Positions 8,952-19,196 of a stretch of DNA of 64,000 nt are shown here, one piece after another. A model generated the notes under the pieces. It made no database searches. It was given only the letters and a program-made list of their open reading frames with translations, and was not told the DNA's origin. This DNA is from Clostridiales bacterium (GTDB taxonomy: Bacteria > Bacillota > Clostridia > Oscillospirales > Oscillospiraceae), in contig JAJUJI010000002.1 in NCBI GenBank assembly GCA_029265405.1, positions 124,001 through 188,000 on the forward strand, given 5' to 3'. Both the position numbers and the translations under genes were made by a program. Position 1 is the first letter of the stretch. Each line of letters opens with the position of its first letter.

Positions 8952-11429
8952 TCAATGTGCCGCCGAGGGCCTGTCCGCCTGGCCGAAAGCGTCGGCCTCG
9001 TGCTTGGGCGGAGCAAGCTCGCTTTTTTCCGGAGCTCTTTCCTTTTCGGGAGCCTTAAAGGGCTTTGCCTTGCTCAAATCAAGAGCCAGACTCAAGATGC
9101 TGTCTATATGCTCGGCTGTGACGAACTGAAGGGCGTTCCTCACGTCAGGGTCTATTTCGTCAAGGTCGCTTTCGTTTTCAGCCGGGATTATTACGGTCTT
9201 TACCCCCGCCCTCAAGGCCGCCATAGTCTTTTCCTTCAGGCCGCCTATGGCAAGTATCCTGCCGCGAAGCGTTATTTCACCCGTCATGGCTATATCGCTT
9301 CTGACGGGCGCGCCAGTAAGCGCTGATATTACGGCAAGCGTCATGGTTATGCCGGCGGACGGTCCGTCCTTCGGTACGGCCCCCTCGGGGAAATGTATGT
9401 GTATGTCCTTGTTTTTGTAAAAATTGGGATCTATGCCAAGTATCTCGGCCCTGCTGCGTATATAGGACAGGCCGGCCCGCGCCGATTCCTGCATTACGCT
9501 GCCGAGGTTGCCGGTGAGCTCCAGCTTGCCGCCGCCCTCCACGACATTGACTTCCACGTCAAGCGTAACCCCGCCGGAGCTGGTCCAGGCCAGGCCTCTG
9601 GCAAGACCGACCTCGTCGCGCGTGCGCTTCTCGTCGGGCTTGTATTTGCGAACGCCGAGATACTCTTCAAGCATTGACGGCTTTACCGATATGCTTTTCT
9701 TATCCTCGGAAACCAGCTTCATTGCGGCCTTGCGGCAAATGGCCGCAAGCTCTCTTTCCAGCACGCGCACGCCCGACTCTTTCGTATAGCCGGCTATTAT
9801 TTCGCGGATAGCCGTATCGGATATTTTGAGCTGACGGCTTTTCAAGCCGTGCTTCTTCCTTTGCTTGGGAAACAGATGGTCCTTGGCTATATGGAGCTTT
9901 TCCTCGTCGGTATAGCTGGAAAGCTCTATGACCTCCATCCTGTCCAGCAGCGGCCGCGGTATGGTGGAGGTGCTGTTGGCTGTGGTTATAAAGAGAACGT
10001 CGGACAAATCAAAGGGAACCTCCAGATAATGATCCCTGAAGGAGTGGTTCTGCTCGGCGTCAAGAGCCTCAAGCAGAGCGGCTGACGGGTCGCCCCTGTA
10101 GTCGCTGCCAAGCTTGTCCACCTCGTCCAGCAGCAAAACGGGATTGTTTGTTCCGGCCTGCGCTATGGCGGACATTATGCGGCCCGGCATGGCGCCGACG
10201 TAGGTTTTCCTGTGCCCTCTTATCTCGGCTTCGTCGTGTACGCCGCCTAAAGATATGCGCGCTATTTTCCTGTTGAGGGCCTTGGCAATGCTCATGCCTA
10301 TTGAGGTCTTGCCTGTACCGGGCGGACCCACAAGGCATATTATTGTGCCCTTCAGCTCGGGGGCTATCTGCCTGACCGCGACAAATTCGAGTATGCGTTC
10401 CTTGACCTTTGCCAGGCCGTAATGGTCGGCGTCGAGTATTTTTTTAGTTTCGGCTACGTCGGCCCTTTCTTCCGTTTTCGTTTTCCACGGAAGAGACAGG
10501 CAGGTATCGAGATAGGTGCGTATCACCGCAGCCTCGGATGAGCCGTAGCCCTGCTTTGACAGGCGGCTTACCTCCTTGAGCAGCTTTTCCTCCGTTTCCT
10601 TGGCCAGTCCCAGAGCAAGTATCTTTTCCCGATATTCGTCGGTTTCGGAATAGGCGTCCGCATCCTCCTCGATGCCTAGCTCGTATTGGATGGTTTTGAG
10701 CTGCTCCCTGAGTATGTTTTCGCGCTGGCTGCGCATCATTCGCTCCTGGGTTTTTTGCCTTAGCTGAAGCTCCACCTCCATGATCTCGATTTCATTCAAT
10801 AAAATCGAATTCATGCGCTCAAGCCTTTTAAGAGGCCAGACCTCGTTGAGTATCTCCTGCTTCTTTTCATGCTTGATGTGAAGGTTTTGCGCGATATAAT
10901 CGGCTACATGGCCAGGATCGTCCAGATTGGCGACGGCTATCATCAGCTCGGGAGTCTGATTGGGCATAAGCTCAACCAGCTTTTGAACCAGTGCCCTTGT
11001 CTGGCGCATAAGGGCTTCGGCATGGTCGGAGCCTGTGCCGGGCGCCTGCTTGGCATCCTGCATGATAAAAACTTCGACTTCAAAGTACGGCTCCCGCTCC
11101 ACAATGTCCATAAGGCTCGCCCTGTACAAGCCTTCCACAAGGACTCTGACAGAGCCGCCCGGCATTCTGAGTATCTGGCGTATGTTTGCGACAGTGCCTA
11201 TGACGTATAAGTCGCTTTCGTCAGGCTCCTCTACGTTTATGTCACGCTGGGCTAAAAGGAAAATGCGCCTGTCTCCATTCATGGCCGCGTTCAGTGCCGC
11301 CACGGACATCGGGCGCTCTATATCGAAGTTCAATATCATGCTGGGGAAAGCCGAAACTCCCCGGAGGGCTATCATAGGCAGCCTTTTGATATTGATATTG
11401 TTGTCTTTATCGGAACCGTTCGTGCTCAT
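8952..11429 (-). CDS. lon: ATP-dependent protease Lon
   Basis: 825 residues: N-terminal LON substrate-binding domain (about 15-210), coiled region, AAA+ module with Walker [10 protein letters not shown] and Walker B LLLDEVDKL, and a C-terminal S16 protease domain with the Ser in KDGPSAG (about residue 690) and the Lys in GGLKEKT (about 732). Degrades misfolded and regulatory proteins. The ATG at 11429 is chosen because AGGAGG lies seven bases before it; an in-frame GTG three codons earlier is inside that site. A short Lys/Glu/Pro-rich tail follows the protease domain. Confidence 0.97.
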   Translation of the reverse strand: MSTNGSDKDNNINIKRLPMIALRGVSAFPSMILNFDIERPMSVAALNAAMNGDRRIFLLAQRDINVEEPDESDLYVIGTVANIRQILRMPGGSVRVLVEGLYRASLMDIVEREPYFEVEVFIMQDAKQAPGTGSDHAEALMRQTRALVQKLVELMPNQTPELMIAVANLDDPGHVADYIAQNLHIKHEKKQEILNEVWPLKRLERMNSILLNEIEIMEVELQLRQKTQERMMRSQRENILREQLKTIQYELGIEEDADAYSETDEYREKILALGLAKETEEKLLKEVSRLSKQGYGSSEAAVIRTYLDTCLSLPWKTKTEERADVAETKKILDADHYGLAKVKERILEFVAVRQIAPELKGTIICLVGPPGTGKTSIGMSIAKALNRKIARISLGGVHDEAEIRGHRKTYVGAMPGRIMSAIAQAGTNNPVLLLDEVDKLGSDYRGDPSAALLEALDAEQNHSFRDHYLEVPFDLSDVLFITTANSTSTIPRPLLDRMEVIELSSYTDEEKLHIAKDHLFPKQRKKHGLKSRQLKISDTAIREIIAGYTKESGVRVLERELAAICRKAAMKLVSEDKKSISVKPSMLEEYLGVRKYKPDEKRTRDEVGLARGLAWTSSGGVTLDVEVNVVEGGGKLELTGNLGSVMQESARAGLSYIRSRAEILGIDPNFYKNKDIHIHFPEGAVPKDGPSAGITMTLAVISALTGAPVRSDIAMTGEITLRGRILAIGGLKEKTMAALRAGVKTVIIPAENESDLDEIDPDVRNALQFVTAEHIDSILSLALDLSKAKPFKAPEKERAPEKSELAPPKHEADAFGQADRPSAAH

Positions 11430-11453
11430 TTGCCTCACCTCCTGCCGCCGTTA

Positions 11454-11489
11454 AAGGGGCGGTCTTGCTTACGTAAAAAACCGCCCCTT
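11454..11489 (-). terminator. Hairpin between clpX and lon
   Basis: Ten-bp stem AAGGGGCGGT / ACCGCCCCTT with a 16-base loop, 25 bp after the clpX stop and just before the lon ribosome-binding site. The T-run lies in the loop and only TTTAAC follows, so it may attenuate rather than stop transcription into lon. Confidence 0.45.
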
Positions 11490-11514
11490 GCCGCCGTCAA
11501 CGACGGAAAACTTA

Positions 11515-12819
11515 TCAACCCACGTGCTCCTTCGGCAGCTTTTTGCCTTCCTTCTGGCCGGAGGGACTCCTTGTTATTTCGGGTCTGGCGCCGTTTTTTA
11601 TGCAGTCCCCCGTTATAGTCACGGCTGTTATGGTCGGGTCTGACGGAACCTCGTACATAATATCCGTCATTACCGACTCCATTATGCTCCTAAGCCCCCT
11701 TGCTCCTATCTTCATTTCCAGCGCTTTGTCGGCTATTGCCTCGTAGGCGTCTTTTGTGAAGGAGAGCTTCACGTTATCGTAGCTCATGAGCGTCTTGTAC
11801 TGCTTGGTTATTGAGTTTTTTGGTTCAGTCAAAATTTTGATCAGGTCTTCACGCTCCAGCGAGCGAAGGGGCGTGATTATCGGCAGCCTGCCCACAAGCT
11901 CCGGTATGATGCCGTACTTGAGGATGTCGTGGGCCTGAACGTTGGCGTATATGTCGCCCAGGTTTTTCTCTCCGGCTTTTTTGATTTCCGCACCAAAGCC
12001 CATGGTTTTTTTATTCATGCGGTTTTCTATTATTTTTTCTATGCCGTCGAACGCGCCGCCGCATATGAAAAGGATGTTTGTGGTGTCCATGTGTATGAAT
12101 TCCTGATGGGGATGCTTGCGTCCGCCCTGCGGCGGAACGTTGGCTATGGTGCCCTCAAGTATCTTCAGCAAGGCCTGCTGGACGCCCTCCCCGCTGACGT
12201 CTCTCGTTATGGAGGTATTCTCGCTCTTTCGCGATATTTTATCAAGCTCGTCGATATATATTATGCCCCTCTGAGCGAGCTCCACATCGAAATCGGCGGC
12301 CTGAAGGAGCCTGAGCAGTATATTCTCCACGTCGTCTCCCACATAGCCGGCCTCGGTAAGGGTAGTCGCATCGGCAATGGCAAAGGGGACCTGGAGCATC
12401 TTGGCAAGCGTCTGGGCAAAATAAGTCTTGCCGCAGCCGGTCGGGCCTATCAGCAGTATGTTGCTCTTTTGAAGCTCGACGGAGCTGTCCCTCTCGCCGT
12501 AATAGATCCTTTTGTAATGGTTGTAGACGGCCACGGAAAGAACGGTCTTTGCCTTTTCCTGGCCTATTATATATTGGTCGAGGAATTCCTTTATCTCCTT
12601 GGGCCGCGGCAGGACGAAATCCTTGCCGGCAAGCGCGGCTCCCGGCTTCCCGCTCAACCAGGACAAATCCGGCTCCTCGCTTTTCATAAGATCAACGCAG
12701 AGCCTTACGCATTCGTCGCAAATGTAGCCGCTCTTGCCGCCGAACAGCTTTTTGACTTCCTCCTGCGGTTTTCCGCAGAGGGTGCACCTTATCTGGCGCT
12801 TATCGTCGGTTCTTGGCAT
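11515..12819 (-). CDS. clpX: ATP-dependent Clp protease ATPase subunit ClpX
   Basis: 434 residues. An N-terminal zinc finger (C12, C15, C34, C37), AAA+ domain with GPTGCGKT and [10 protein letters not shown], and the sensor-2 region ([12 protein letters not shown]) identify ClpX, the unfoldase that feeds ClpP. The start lies 10 bp after the clpP stop, so they form one transcription unit, as in most bacteria. Length and motifs are complete. Confidence 0.97.
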   Translation of the reverse strand: MPRTDDKRQIRCTLCGKPQEEVKKLFGGKSGYICDECVRLCVDLMKSEEPDLSWLSGKPGAALAGKDFVLPRPKEIKEFLDQYIIGQEKAKTVLSVAVYNHYKRIYYGERDSSVELQKSNILLIGPTGCGKTYFAQTLAKMLQVPFAIADATTLTEAGYVGDDVENILLRLLQAADFDVELAQRGIIYIDELDKISRKSENTSITRDVSGEGVQQALLKILEGTIANVPPQGGRKHPHQEFIHMDTTNILFICGGAFDGIEKIIENRMNKKTMGFGAEIKKAGEKNLGDIYANVQAHDILKYGIIPELVGRLPIITPLRSLEREDLIKILTEPKNSITKQYKTLMSYDNVKLSFTKDAYEAIADKALEMKIGARGLRSIMESVMTDIMYEVPSDPTITAVTITGDCIKNGARPEITRSPSGQKEGKKLPKEHVG

Positions 12820-12829
12820 CTAAATCAAC

Positions 12830-13411
12830 TTACCTTTTATAAATTACCTTGTCTATCAAGCCATACTCTCTTGCTTCCTCAGCCGTCATGAAATAGTCCC
12901 GCTCGCAGTCCTTTTCAATGACCTCAAGAGGCTTGCCCGTGTTTTCGGCAAGAATCTGGTTTATCTTCCTCTTCATTTGCAGGATTCGCTTAGCCTGTAT
13001 TTCAATATCGGTGGCCTGCCCCTGCGTGCCGCCCGAGGGCTGGTGGATCATGATTTCGGCGTTGGGCAAGGCTATCCTTTTGCCCTTTGTACCGGCTGCA
13101 AGCAGGAAAGCGCCCATGCTGGCGGCAAGACCCACGCAGATTGTGGAAACATCCGCCTTGATATACTGCATGGTATCGTAGATAGCCATGCCCGCAGTGA
13201 TTGAGCCGCCGGGGCTGTTGATATAAAACTGTATGTCCTTGTCGGGATCCTGCCCTTCCAGATAGAGAAATTGAGCTACTATCAGGCTGGCGGTCGTATC
13301 GTTGATTTCCTCAGACAGCATGACTATCCTCTCGTTGAGCAGCCGTGAAAAAATATCGTAGGAACGCTCTCCTCGTGAGGTCTGTTCAACCACATATGGA
13401 ACCAAACTCAT
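12830..13411 (-). CDS. clpP: ATP-dependent Clp protease proteolytic subunit ClpP
   Basis: 193 residues with the complete serine-protease triad at S98 (GLAASMGAF), H123 (MIHQPSGG) and D172 (CERDYFM). Forms the barrel that works with ClpX next door, and with the ClpC-type ATPase at the right end of the window if that subunit is compatible. The 157 bp before it hold AT-rich sequence with a candidate promoter (TTAAGT, 17 bp, TATTAT); I saw no CtsR-type direct repeat. Confidence 0.97.
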   Translation of the reverse strand: MSLVPYVVEQTSRGERSYDIFSRLLNERIVMLSEEINDTTASLIVAQFLYLEGQDPDKDIQFYINSPGGSITAGMAIYDTMQYIKADVSTICVGLAASMGAFLLAAGTKGKRIALPNAEIMIHQPSGGTQGQATDIEIQAKRILQMKRKINQILAENTGKPLEVIEKDCERDYFMTAEEAREYGLIDKVIYKR

Positions 13412-13568
13412 TTGTCTTACCTTCCTTTCCTACCCGGGACGCAGTCGGCATGCGGCGGCGGCCCTGCGGTTTGATTAATAATAACCTTATCATAATAAAA
13501 ATATGCTTACTGTGACTTAATTACTTTCAGGGTCCGCGAACCGCGCTCAACCGGCAGCAGCGCCTGCC

Positions 13569-14912
13569 TTATTCCGCGCTGGAGGCGGCGGAGGCTTCCT
13601 CGGATTTTGGCTCTTCCTGCTTCGGCTCCGGCTCGGGCAAAGCTACGGCGTTGTCAATGATGAAGTCGGCCGCTTTTTTGAAAAGCAGGTTTTCATCGAG
13701 CATTTCATTCGTGAAATAGTTTTTGACGGCTTGAACATCCAGGCCATAGCTTTCGGCCATGTTCTTATACTCGGCCTCCCTGTCCTCCTCGCCGACGGTT
13801 ATGCCCTCAAGCTCGGCTACCTTTTTAAGCACAAGCTCCTGCCTAATCTGCTTTTCGGCTCCCGCCGCCTGGGCCTTGACAAAGCTCTCTTTGTCCATGC
13901 CCATCCATTCCAGGTACTGCTCAAGAGTTACGCCCTGGTTGCGCAGGCGCGAGGCGTAGTCCTCCACGTTGCGCTCGGCGCGCTCGGCTATCATCCTCTC
14001 GTTTATATCGGCCTTCATGTCCGCCGCTATCTTTTCAAGCAGCCTGTCCAGGAACTCCTCGCGGTTGCGGCTGTCTTTGTTCTTAAATATTTTTTCGCTT
14101 ATGCTGCGCCTGAATTCCTCGAGAGTATCGAACTCGGAAACGTCCTTTGCAAATTCGTCGTCAAGCTCGGGGAGCAGCTTTTCCTTAACCTCATGGACGC
14201 GGCATTTGAATACGGCAGGCTTGCCCCTCAGCTCTTCGGCGTTGTAATTCTCCGGGAAGGTAACGTTGACCTCAACATCCTGACCCGCCGACGCGCCTAT
14301 AAGCTGCGTCTCAAAGCCGGGTATAAAGGTGTTGGAGCCTATCTCCAGGCTGTAGTTTTCGCCCTTGCCGCCCTCAAAGGGCACGCCGTCTATGAAGCCC
14401 TCGTAGTCGATAACTACGGTGTCGCCGAATTTGGCGGGACGGTCTGCGGTGGAAATCGAGGCGTTTCTGTTGCGCAGCCTTTCTATCTCCATGTCTATTT
14501 CCGCAGGTTCGACCTTTGTTTCCTTACGCACCGCTTCGACGCCCTTATAATTGCCCAGCTCGACGTCGGGATACAGAACGGCGCTGATGGCAAGGGTCAG
14601 AGACTTGTCCTCCTCCACCTTGGCTTCCTCTATCATGGGCGCCGCGACAACCTTAAGCTCCTTTTCCTTGACGGCAAAGTAATACGCGTCCGGCGCTATG
14701 TCGTTTATCGCTTCCTCGTGAAAAATAGAAGCGCCGTACATGGCCTCTATAATTTTGCGGGGCGCTTTTCCCTTCCTGAAGCCGGGAACGAGTATGTCCT
14801 TCCTGTTCTTATTATAAGCCTTGTTAATCGCCGCATCAAATTCCGCGGCGCTGACCGCTACCGTCACAAGAGCAGTGCTCTTTTCCTTTTTTTCTACGCT
14901 TTTGACTTCCAT
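13569..14912 (-). CDS. tig: Trigger factor
   Basis: 447 residues from MEVKSVEKKE. The ribosome-binding motif GFRKGKAPRKIIE is near residue 40; a FKBP-type prolyl isomerase domain (FGDTVVIDYEGFIDG) spans about 150-245; the helical arms follow. It chaperones nascent chains at the ribosome exit. The ATG at 14912 has GGAGG ten bases upstream. The C-terminal 20 residues are acidic and Pro/Ala-rich. It precedes clpP-clpX-lon as in Bacillus. The 111 bp upstream are very AT-rich and probably hold the promoter (TGGCAA, about 17 bp, TATTAT). Confidence 0.95.
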   Translation of the reverse strand: MEVKSVEKKEKSTALVTVAVSAAEFDAAINKAYNKNRKDILVPGFRKGKAPRKIIEAMYGASIFHEEAINDIAPDAYYFAVKEKELKVVAAPMIEEAKVEEDKSLTLAISAVLYPDVELGNYKGVEAVRKETKVEPAEIDMEIERLRNRNASISTADRPAKFGDTVVIDYEGFIDGVPFEGGKGENYSLEIGSNTFIPGFETQLIGASAGQDVEVNVTFPENYNAEELRGKPAVFKCRVHEVKEKLLPELDDEFAKDVSEFDTLEEFRRSISEKIFKNKDSRNREEFLDRLLEKIAADMKADINERMIAERAERNVEDYASRLRNQGVTLEQYLEWMGMDKESFVKAQAAGAEKQIRQELVLKKVAELEGITVGEEDREAEYKNMAESYGLDVQAVKNYFTNEMLDENLLFKKAADFIIDNAVALPEPEPKQEEPKSEEASAASSAE

Positions 14913-15023
14913 ATCAGGTTGTCCTCCCAAAATCCCTTACTGATAAATGCGGCAAGACGCACTATATAATAATATCATATTAATTTTATTTTTGCCAGAC
15001 TTATTTTTACTAAATTACAATAT

Positions 15024-15722
15024 TTATATAATTTTTATCGGTTTAAAATCCACAAAATCCGCCGCCACGAGCCTGTATTCTATGCCCTCGTATCTGCCGT
15101 TGAAGGCCTGCTTCTGGACGGGGCCGTGCAGATGCCCGTAGCAGCAGAGCTCTACCCTATATTTATGAAGCAGGTCTATGACCTCTCGGCATTCGCAGCC
15201 TCCGTATTTGGGCGGGTAATGCATGAAGCAGAGCCTGCGAAGGCCGTCAGGCCCGTTTCCGGCCGCCTTCAGTGAGGCCTCCAGGCGCAGCAGCTCCCTG
15301 TCGTAAATCTTCCTGTCGTGGCCGTCGGCCGCGCCTGAGTCGCAAAGCCAGCCGCGTGAGCCGCAAAGCGCCGCGCCCTCGTAATGGAAGCAATTGTTGT
15401 GGAGTATGTCGATAGTCGTCAGGCCCTCTCTTTTAAAAAAGGCCTTGGCTTTGGAGGCGGTGCTCCACCAGTAGTCGTGGTTGCCCTTGAGTATGATCTT
15501 GCGTCCGTTCAGGCTGTCGATGAAGCGGAAGTCCTCCGCAGCCTCCTCAAGGCTCATGGCCCAGGTCAGGTCGCCGCAGATGACGCATACGTCGTCCGGA
15601 CCCAACGCGGAAAAGCCGTCCTTCAGGCGCTGGGCGTGGTTTTCCCATGCCGGGCCGAAAACGTCCATCGGCTTGCCGCTGCCGAAGGACAGGTGAAGGT
15701 CGCCTATCGCGTACAGGGACAT
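15024..15722 (-). CDS. Metallophosphoesterase (COG1768-like)
   Basis: 232 residues with the full calcineurin-like metal-binding set in order: GDLHL, CGDLTWAM, KGNHDYWW, HYPP and CYGHLHG. Such enzymes hydrolyse phosphomono- or diesters with two metals; the substrate here is unknown. Its first base overlaps the last base of thrC (15722), so it is translationally coupled to it as the last gene of the run. No signal peptide, so cytoplasmic. Confidence 0.9.
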   Translation of the reverse strand: MSLYAIGDLHLSFGSGKPMDVFGPAWENHAQRLKDGFSALGPDDVCVICGDLTWAMSLEEAAEDFRFIDSLNGRKIILKGNHDYWWSTASKAKAFFKREGLTTIDILHNNCFHYEGAALCGSRGWLCDSGAADGHDRKIYDRELLRLEASLKAAGNGPDGLRRLCFMHYPPKYGGCECREVIDLLHKYRVELCCYGHLHGPVQKQAFNGRYEGIEYRLVAADFVDFKPIKII

Positions 15723-17215
15723 CAGCTTATTCCGAGCATTTCGAGGACTGCCGAGGCCATGGCGCTTTTTTCAACGGTTTTATTAAAGCGCACTTCCCTC
15801 TTGTCCAGGTCCTCGAGCGGAGCGGGCACGCGCGTTCCTGTGGCTTCGGAGAGCCTTCTGATCAGCTCGGTTCCGGAGCCGTCGGCTTTTTCCCCTATAG
15901 CCTCCAGCACGCTGTCGCAGAATTTATACGGGCTGGCGGTGGACACCGCCACCGATACGGCTTTGTCTCCGGTACGCTCCCTGTAGCCCTTGAGCACATT
16001 ATAAGCTACGGCCGTGTGCGGGTCTATGAGATAGCGGAACTCCTTCCAGACGGAGCCTATAGCTCCGGCGGTTTCCTCCTCGGTGCTGAAGCCCGCAGAA
16101 AATGACTCCCTGAGCCTTTGCATGATGCCGGGCTCAGCCTCATAACGGCCTGAGGCGGCAAGACGGCCCATATAATCCCTGATGAGCGCGTCGTCCCCGC
16201 CGCTCAGCATGAAAAGAAGCCTTTCAAGGTTGCTTGATATGAGTATATCCATGGACGGGGACATGGTTGTGTAAAACTCCCTGTTCCTGTCGTAAACGGC
16301 CGTTTCTATGAAATCCGTAAGTATTTTGTTTTTGTTGGAGGCGCAGATGAGTCTGCCGACGGGCAGCCCCATGGCTTTCGCGTAGTAGCCCGCCAGTATG
16401 TTTCCGAAGTTGCCCGTGGGCACGCAGAAATTTACGCTTTCGCCGGGCCGTATGGCGCCGTTTTTTATAAGCTCGCAATAGGCGGAAACGTAGTAGACCA
16501 CCTGGGGCAGCAGCCTGCCCCAGTTTATGGAGTTTGCGGAGGAGAAGAAATAACCCTTTTCGGCCAGCAGCTCGCGCAGCCCGGCGTCCGAGAATATGGC
16601 CTTGACTCCGTTTTGCGCGTCGTCAAAGTTGCCTCGCACGGCGCAGACGCCGACGTTTTTGCCCTGCGTGGAGACCATTTGCAGCTTCTGAACGTCGCTT
16701 ACGCCGTCGGAGGGGTAGAAAACAAGAATTTTCGTGCCCTCCACGTCCCTAAAGCCTTCAAGCGCGGCCTTGCCGGTATCGCCCGAGGTGGCCACAAGAA
16801 TGCAGACCTTCTTTTTTTCTCCGGTCTTTTTCAAAGACGCCGTAAGCAAATATGGAAGCATCTGGAGAGCCATGTCCTTGAAGGCGCAGGTTGGGCCGTG
16901 CCAAAGCTCAAGGAAGGCGGTATCGTCCCCGGCCATCCTTATCGGAGCGGCATTGTCGGCATCGTAGGCCGGCCTGCCGTAGGCGGCTTTGGCATAGAGC
17001 CTTAATTCCTCCTCGGAAAAATCGTCGAGGAACAGCTTCATTACCTTGACCGCCCTATCGGCGTAGGATAGCCCGCAAAGGCCCGCAATAAAATCCATAT
17101 CGAAGGAAGGTAGGGTTTCCGGTACGAAAAGCCCCCCGTCCCTTGATAGACCCTGAGCTATAGCCTGCGCCGCGGAAAGCTTAAGCGTTTTGTCTCTTGT
17201 GCTTATATAGTGCAT
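15722..17215 (-). CDS. thrC: Threonine synthase
   Basis: 497 residues starting MHYISTRDKT with GPTCAFKDMALQ, which contains the PLP-binding lysine, and SSANSINWGRLLPQ, matching the long (type II) threonine synthases. Converts O-phosphohomoserine to threonine. The 5' end overlaps the dipeptidase gene by 13 bp. No homoserine kinase or dehydrogenase lies nearby. Confidence 0.94.
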   Translation of the reverse strand: MHYISTRDKTLKLSAAQAIAQGLSRDGGLFVPETLPSFDMDFIAGLCGLSYADRAVKVMKLFLDDFSEEELRLYAKAAYGRPAYDADNAAPIRMAGDDTAFLELWHGPTCAFKDMALQMLPYLLTASLKKTGEKKKVCILVATSGDTGKAALEGFRDVEGTKILVFYPSDGVSDVQKLQMVSTQGKNVGVCAVRGNFDDAQNGVKAIFSDAGLRELLAEKGYFFSSANSINWGRLLPQVVYYVSAYCELIKNGAIRPGESVNFCVPTGNFGNILAGYYAKAMGLPVGRLICASNKNKILTDFIETAVYDRNREFYTTMSPSMDILISSNLERLLFMLSGGDDALIRDYMGRLAASGRYEAEPGIMQRLRESFSAGFSTEEETAGAIGSVWKEFRYLIDPHTAVAYNVLKGYRERTGDKAVSVAVSTASPYKFCDSVLEAIGEKADGSGTELIRRLSEATGTRVPAPLEDLDKREVRFNKTVEKSAMASAVLEMLGIS

Positions 17216-18165
17216 ACCTGCTCCACCACTCTCATAAGGTTGTTGTAAAATATATCGTCCAAAAGCTGATGGGGGTAACCCCTGCCGAGAAAGGTCTCGT
17301 AAATCAGGCCCATGTCCTCTATTCCGCCTATGCCGTCCGGCAGCCTGTCGCAGCCGTCCAGGTCGCCGCCTAGCGCCACGGACTTCTCTCCGTCCATTTC
17401 AAGGAAGTGCTCGACATGCCGCACGATTTGCTCAAGGCCCGCCCTGCCGGGGCCGAGGAAGTCCGCGTAGAGGTTCAGCCCTGCCGTTCCGCCCGAGTCC
17501 CGAATGGCCTTGAACATGTCGTCCGTAAGGTTGCGGGGATGTGCAAAGACGGAGCGGGAATTGGAATGGCTGGCTATGAACGGAGCTTTCGAGACTTTTG
17601 CCGCATCCCAGAAGCCCCGGTCTGAAATATGGGAAACGTCGATTATAACCCCGAGCTCGCCGGCAAGACGGATGAAATCCCTGCCCTTTTGCGACAGGCC
17701 CCTGTCCGTGTCCTGAACGCAGGTGCCTGTCAGCTCCGTCGCACGGTTCCAGCTCAGGCACAGGCTTCTTACGCCCTTTGCGCGGGCTTCTTCAAGCCTT
17801 TTAAGCTCGCAGCCTAAAACCTCGGCCCCCTCGACGCTCAGAAAGACTGCGGCCTTTCCGTCGCCCGCGGCCTTGTCCGCTTCGCTTTTGCAGGTACAGA
17901 GCGCCGCGGGAAAGCCGCTGCCCCTCAGATAGTCCATTTCCGCGAAAAAGCGGTTGCAGAGCTTATCAAACATGTCCTCACCCGGAAACAGGTCCGGCTC
18001 GGCAAATATGGCAAAAAATTGGGCGTATTTCCCATAGGACAAGCCTCTTTTCAAATCTGCGTGAAGATTGTTTTCCGCAAGCGAGCCTGTGGGAAGCCTG
18101 TCAAGAGCAAGCCTCAGAAGCGTGTCGCAGTGACCGTCGAACAGTGGTATGTCATTTTTGCTCAT
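17203..18165 (-). CDS. Membrane-dipeptidase-like M19 peptidase
   Basis: 320 residues. The M19 metal ligands are in place: FDGHCDT near residue 10, the Glu in FLSVEGAE, IDVSHIS and IASHSNSR, and GGDLDG near the C terminus. It should cleave dipeptides, including those with D-residues, using two zinc ions. No signal peptide or lipobox, so it is probably cytoplasmic despite the family name. Sits between yraN and thrC and overlaps thrC by 13 bp. Confidence 0.92.
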   Translation of the reverse strand: MSKNDIPLFDGHCDTLLRLALDRLPTGSLAENNLHADLKRGLSYGKYAQFFAIFAEPDLFPGEDMFDKLCNRFFAEMDYLRGSGFPAALCTCKSEADKAAGDGKAAVFLSVEGAEVLGCELKRLEEARAKGVRSLCLSWNRATELTGTCVQDTDRGLSQKGRDFIRLAGELGVIIDVSHISDRGFWDAAKVSKAPFIASHSNSRSVFAHPRNLTDDMFKAIRDSGGTAGLNLYADFLGPGRAGLEQIVRHVEHFLEMDGEKSVALGGDLDGCDRLPDGIGGIEDMGLIYETFLGRGYPHQLLDDIFYNNLMRVVEQVCTI

Positions 18166-18212
18166 ATTATGGTAATGGCGCCTCCCATCCGCCAGACCGC
18201 ATCCCGCCGGGC

Positions 18213-18578
18213 CTAAAACGCATCGATCAGATGGTTTATTTCAGTAACCGAGGCGCCGTCCCGGCTGGTGTAGACCTCTATGACGTCAAAGCGGCAGTCC
18301 TCCTCATCCTCGGCCTTCCCGTTTTCCTGAAGCCAGCGCGCGGCGGCAAGCTTTATTCTTCTCTGCTTTCTCAAATCCACATAATCCGCCGCCGCGGCAT
18401 AGGCTTTTCCCGCCCTCAGCTTGACCTCGACAAAGACTGTCTGCCTGCCGTCCCGCGCTATTATGTCTATTTCGCCTTCCCTGCACCTGTAGTTCATGGC
18501 CAGGATGTCAAGCCGCTTTTTCCTCAGGTATTCGGCGGCGCGGGCCTCGCCGAAGGCGCCCAGCAGCTTCGCCCTCAT
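18213..18578 (-). CDS. yraN: YraN/UPF0102 family nuclease-like protein
   Basis: 121 residues from MRAKLLGAFGEARAAEYL, with GEIDIIARDGRQTVFVEVK, the restriction-endonuclease-like core (E-x-D ... E-x-K) of UPF0102. Possibly acts on DNA or RNA ends; no firm function is known. The start at 18578 lies one base beyond the rnhB stop; the longer open frame is antiparallel noise through rnhB's end. Adjacent to rnhB, its usual neighbour. Confidence 0.88.
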   Translation of the reverse strand: MRAKLLGAFGEARAAEYLRKKRLDILAMNYRCREGEIDIIARDGRQTVFVEVKLRAGKAYAAAADYVDLRKQRRIKLAAARWLQENGKAEDEEDCRFDVIEVYTSRDGASVTEINHLIDAF

Positions 18579-18579
18579 C

Positions 18580-19170
18580 TCAGCGCGCCTTTCTGAGAAA
18601 GCTGGGCCTATGGACCGGGCTCGGGCCGTAGAGCCGCAGCCGCTCATAATGGAGCTTTGTTCCGTAGCCCTTATGCTTTTCAAATCCGTATTCGGGGTAG
18701 GCAAGGGAGAGTCTGCGCATATGCCTGTCCCTTTCCACCTTGGCTATGACAGAGGCTGCGGCTATGCAGGCGTATATGCCGTCGCCTCCCACTACGCATT
18801 TTGCGGGAATGTCCAGCGACGGAGGCCTGTTGCCGTCAACCAGAGCCAGGCCTGGCCTGACGCTGAGGCCCTCCACAGACCTTTTCATGGCAAGCAGAGC
18901 CGCCTGCAGAATGTTCAACTCCTCTATCTCCGCCTCCGAGGCCGAGGCCACGGACCAGGCTAGCGCCAGGCGCGTGATTTCATCATACAGCCCTTCGCGG
19001 CTTTTTTCCGAAAGCTTTTTAGAATCCTTCAGGCCGCCTATGGTAAGGCCCTCCGGCAGTATTACCGCCGCAGCGTAAACCGGCCCGGCAAGCGGGCCTC
19101 TTCCGGCCTCGTCCACCCCGCATACCAGGGCGTATTCGGAGGCAAGCTCCTTATCTACGCCGAGAAGCAT
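18580..19170 (-). CDS. rnhB: Ribonuclease HII
   Basis: 196 residues from MLLGVDKELA. The signature GVDEAGRGPLAGPV holds the first catalytic Asp and Glu; ALVDGN carries the next Asp and ASVIAKVERDRHM follows. Removes RNA from RNA:DNA hybrids, including single misincorporated ribonucleotides. The ATG at 19170 is preferred because GAGAGG lies about 11 bases before it; a start at 19224 would overlap rbgA. The C terminus (SPVHRPSF) is complete. Confidence 0.94.
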   Translation of the reverse strand: MLLGVDKELASEYALVCGVDEAGRGPLAGPVYAAAVILPEGLTIGGLKDSKKLSEKSREGLYDEITRLALAWSVASASEAEIEELNILQAALLAMKRSVEGLSVRPGLALVDGNRPPSLDIPAKCVVGGDGIYACIAAASVIAKVERDRHMRRLSLAYPEYGFEKHKGYGTKLHYERLRLYGPSPVHRPSFLRKAR

Positions 19171-19196
19171 AAGCTGCACCCTCTCGCAAGCTGTAT

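Noticed and set aside
13731-14969. 412-codon plus-strand open frame opposite tig (and 385 codons at 49356-50513, 320 codons at 11929-12891)
   Set aside because: They lie entirely antisense to complete, recognised genes. GC-rich coding DNA commonly leaves long antisense frames; the translations show no domain.
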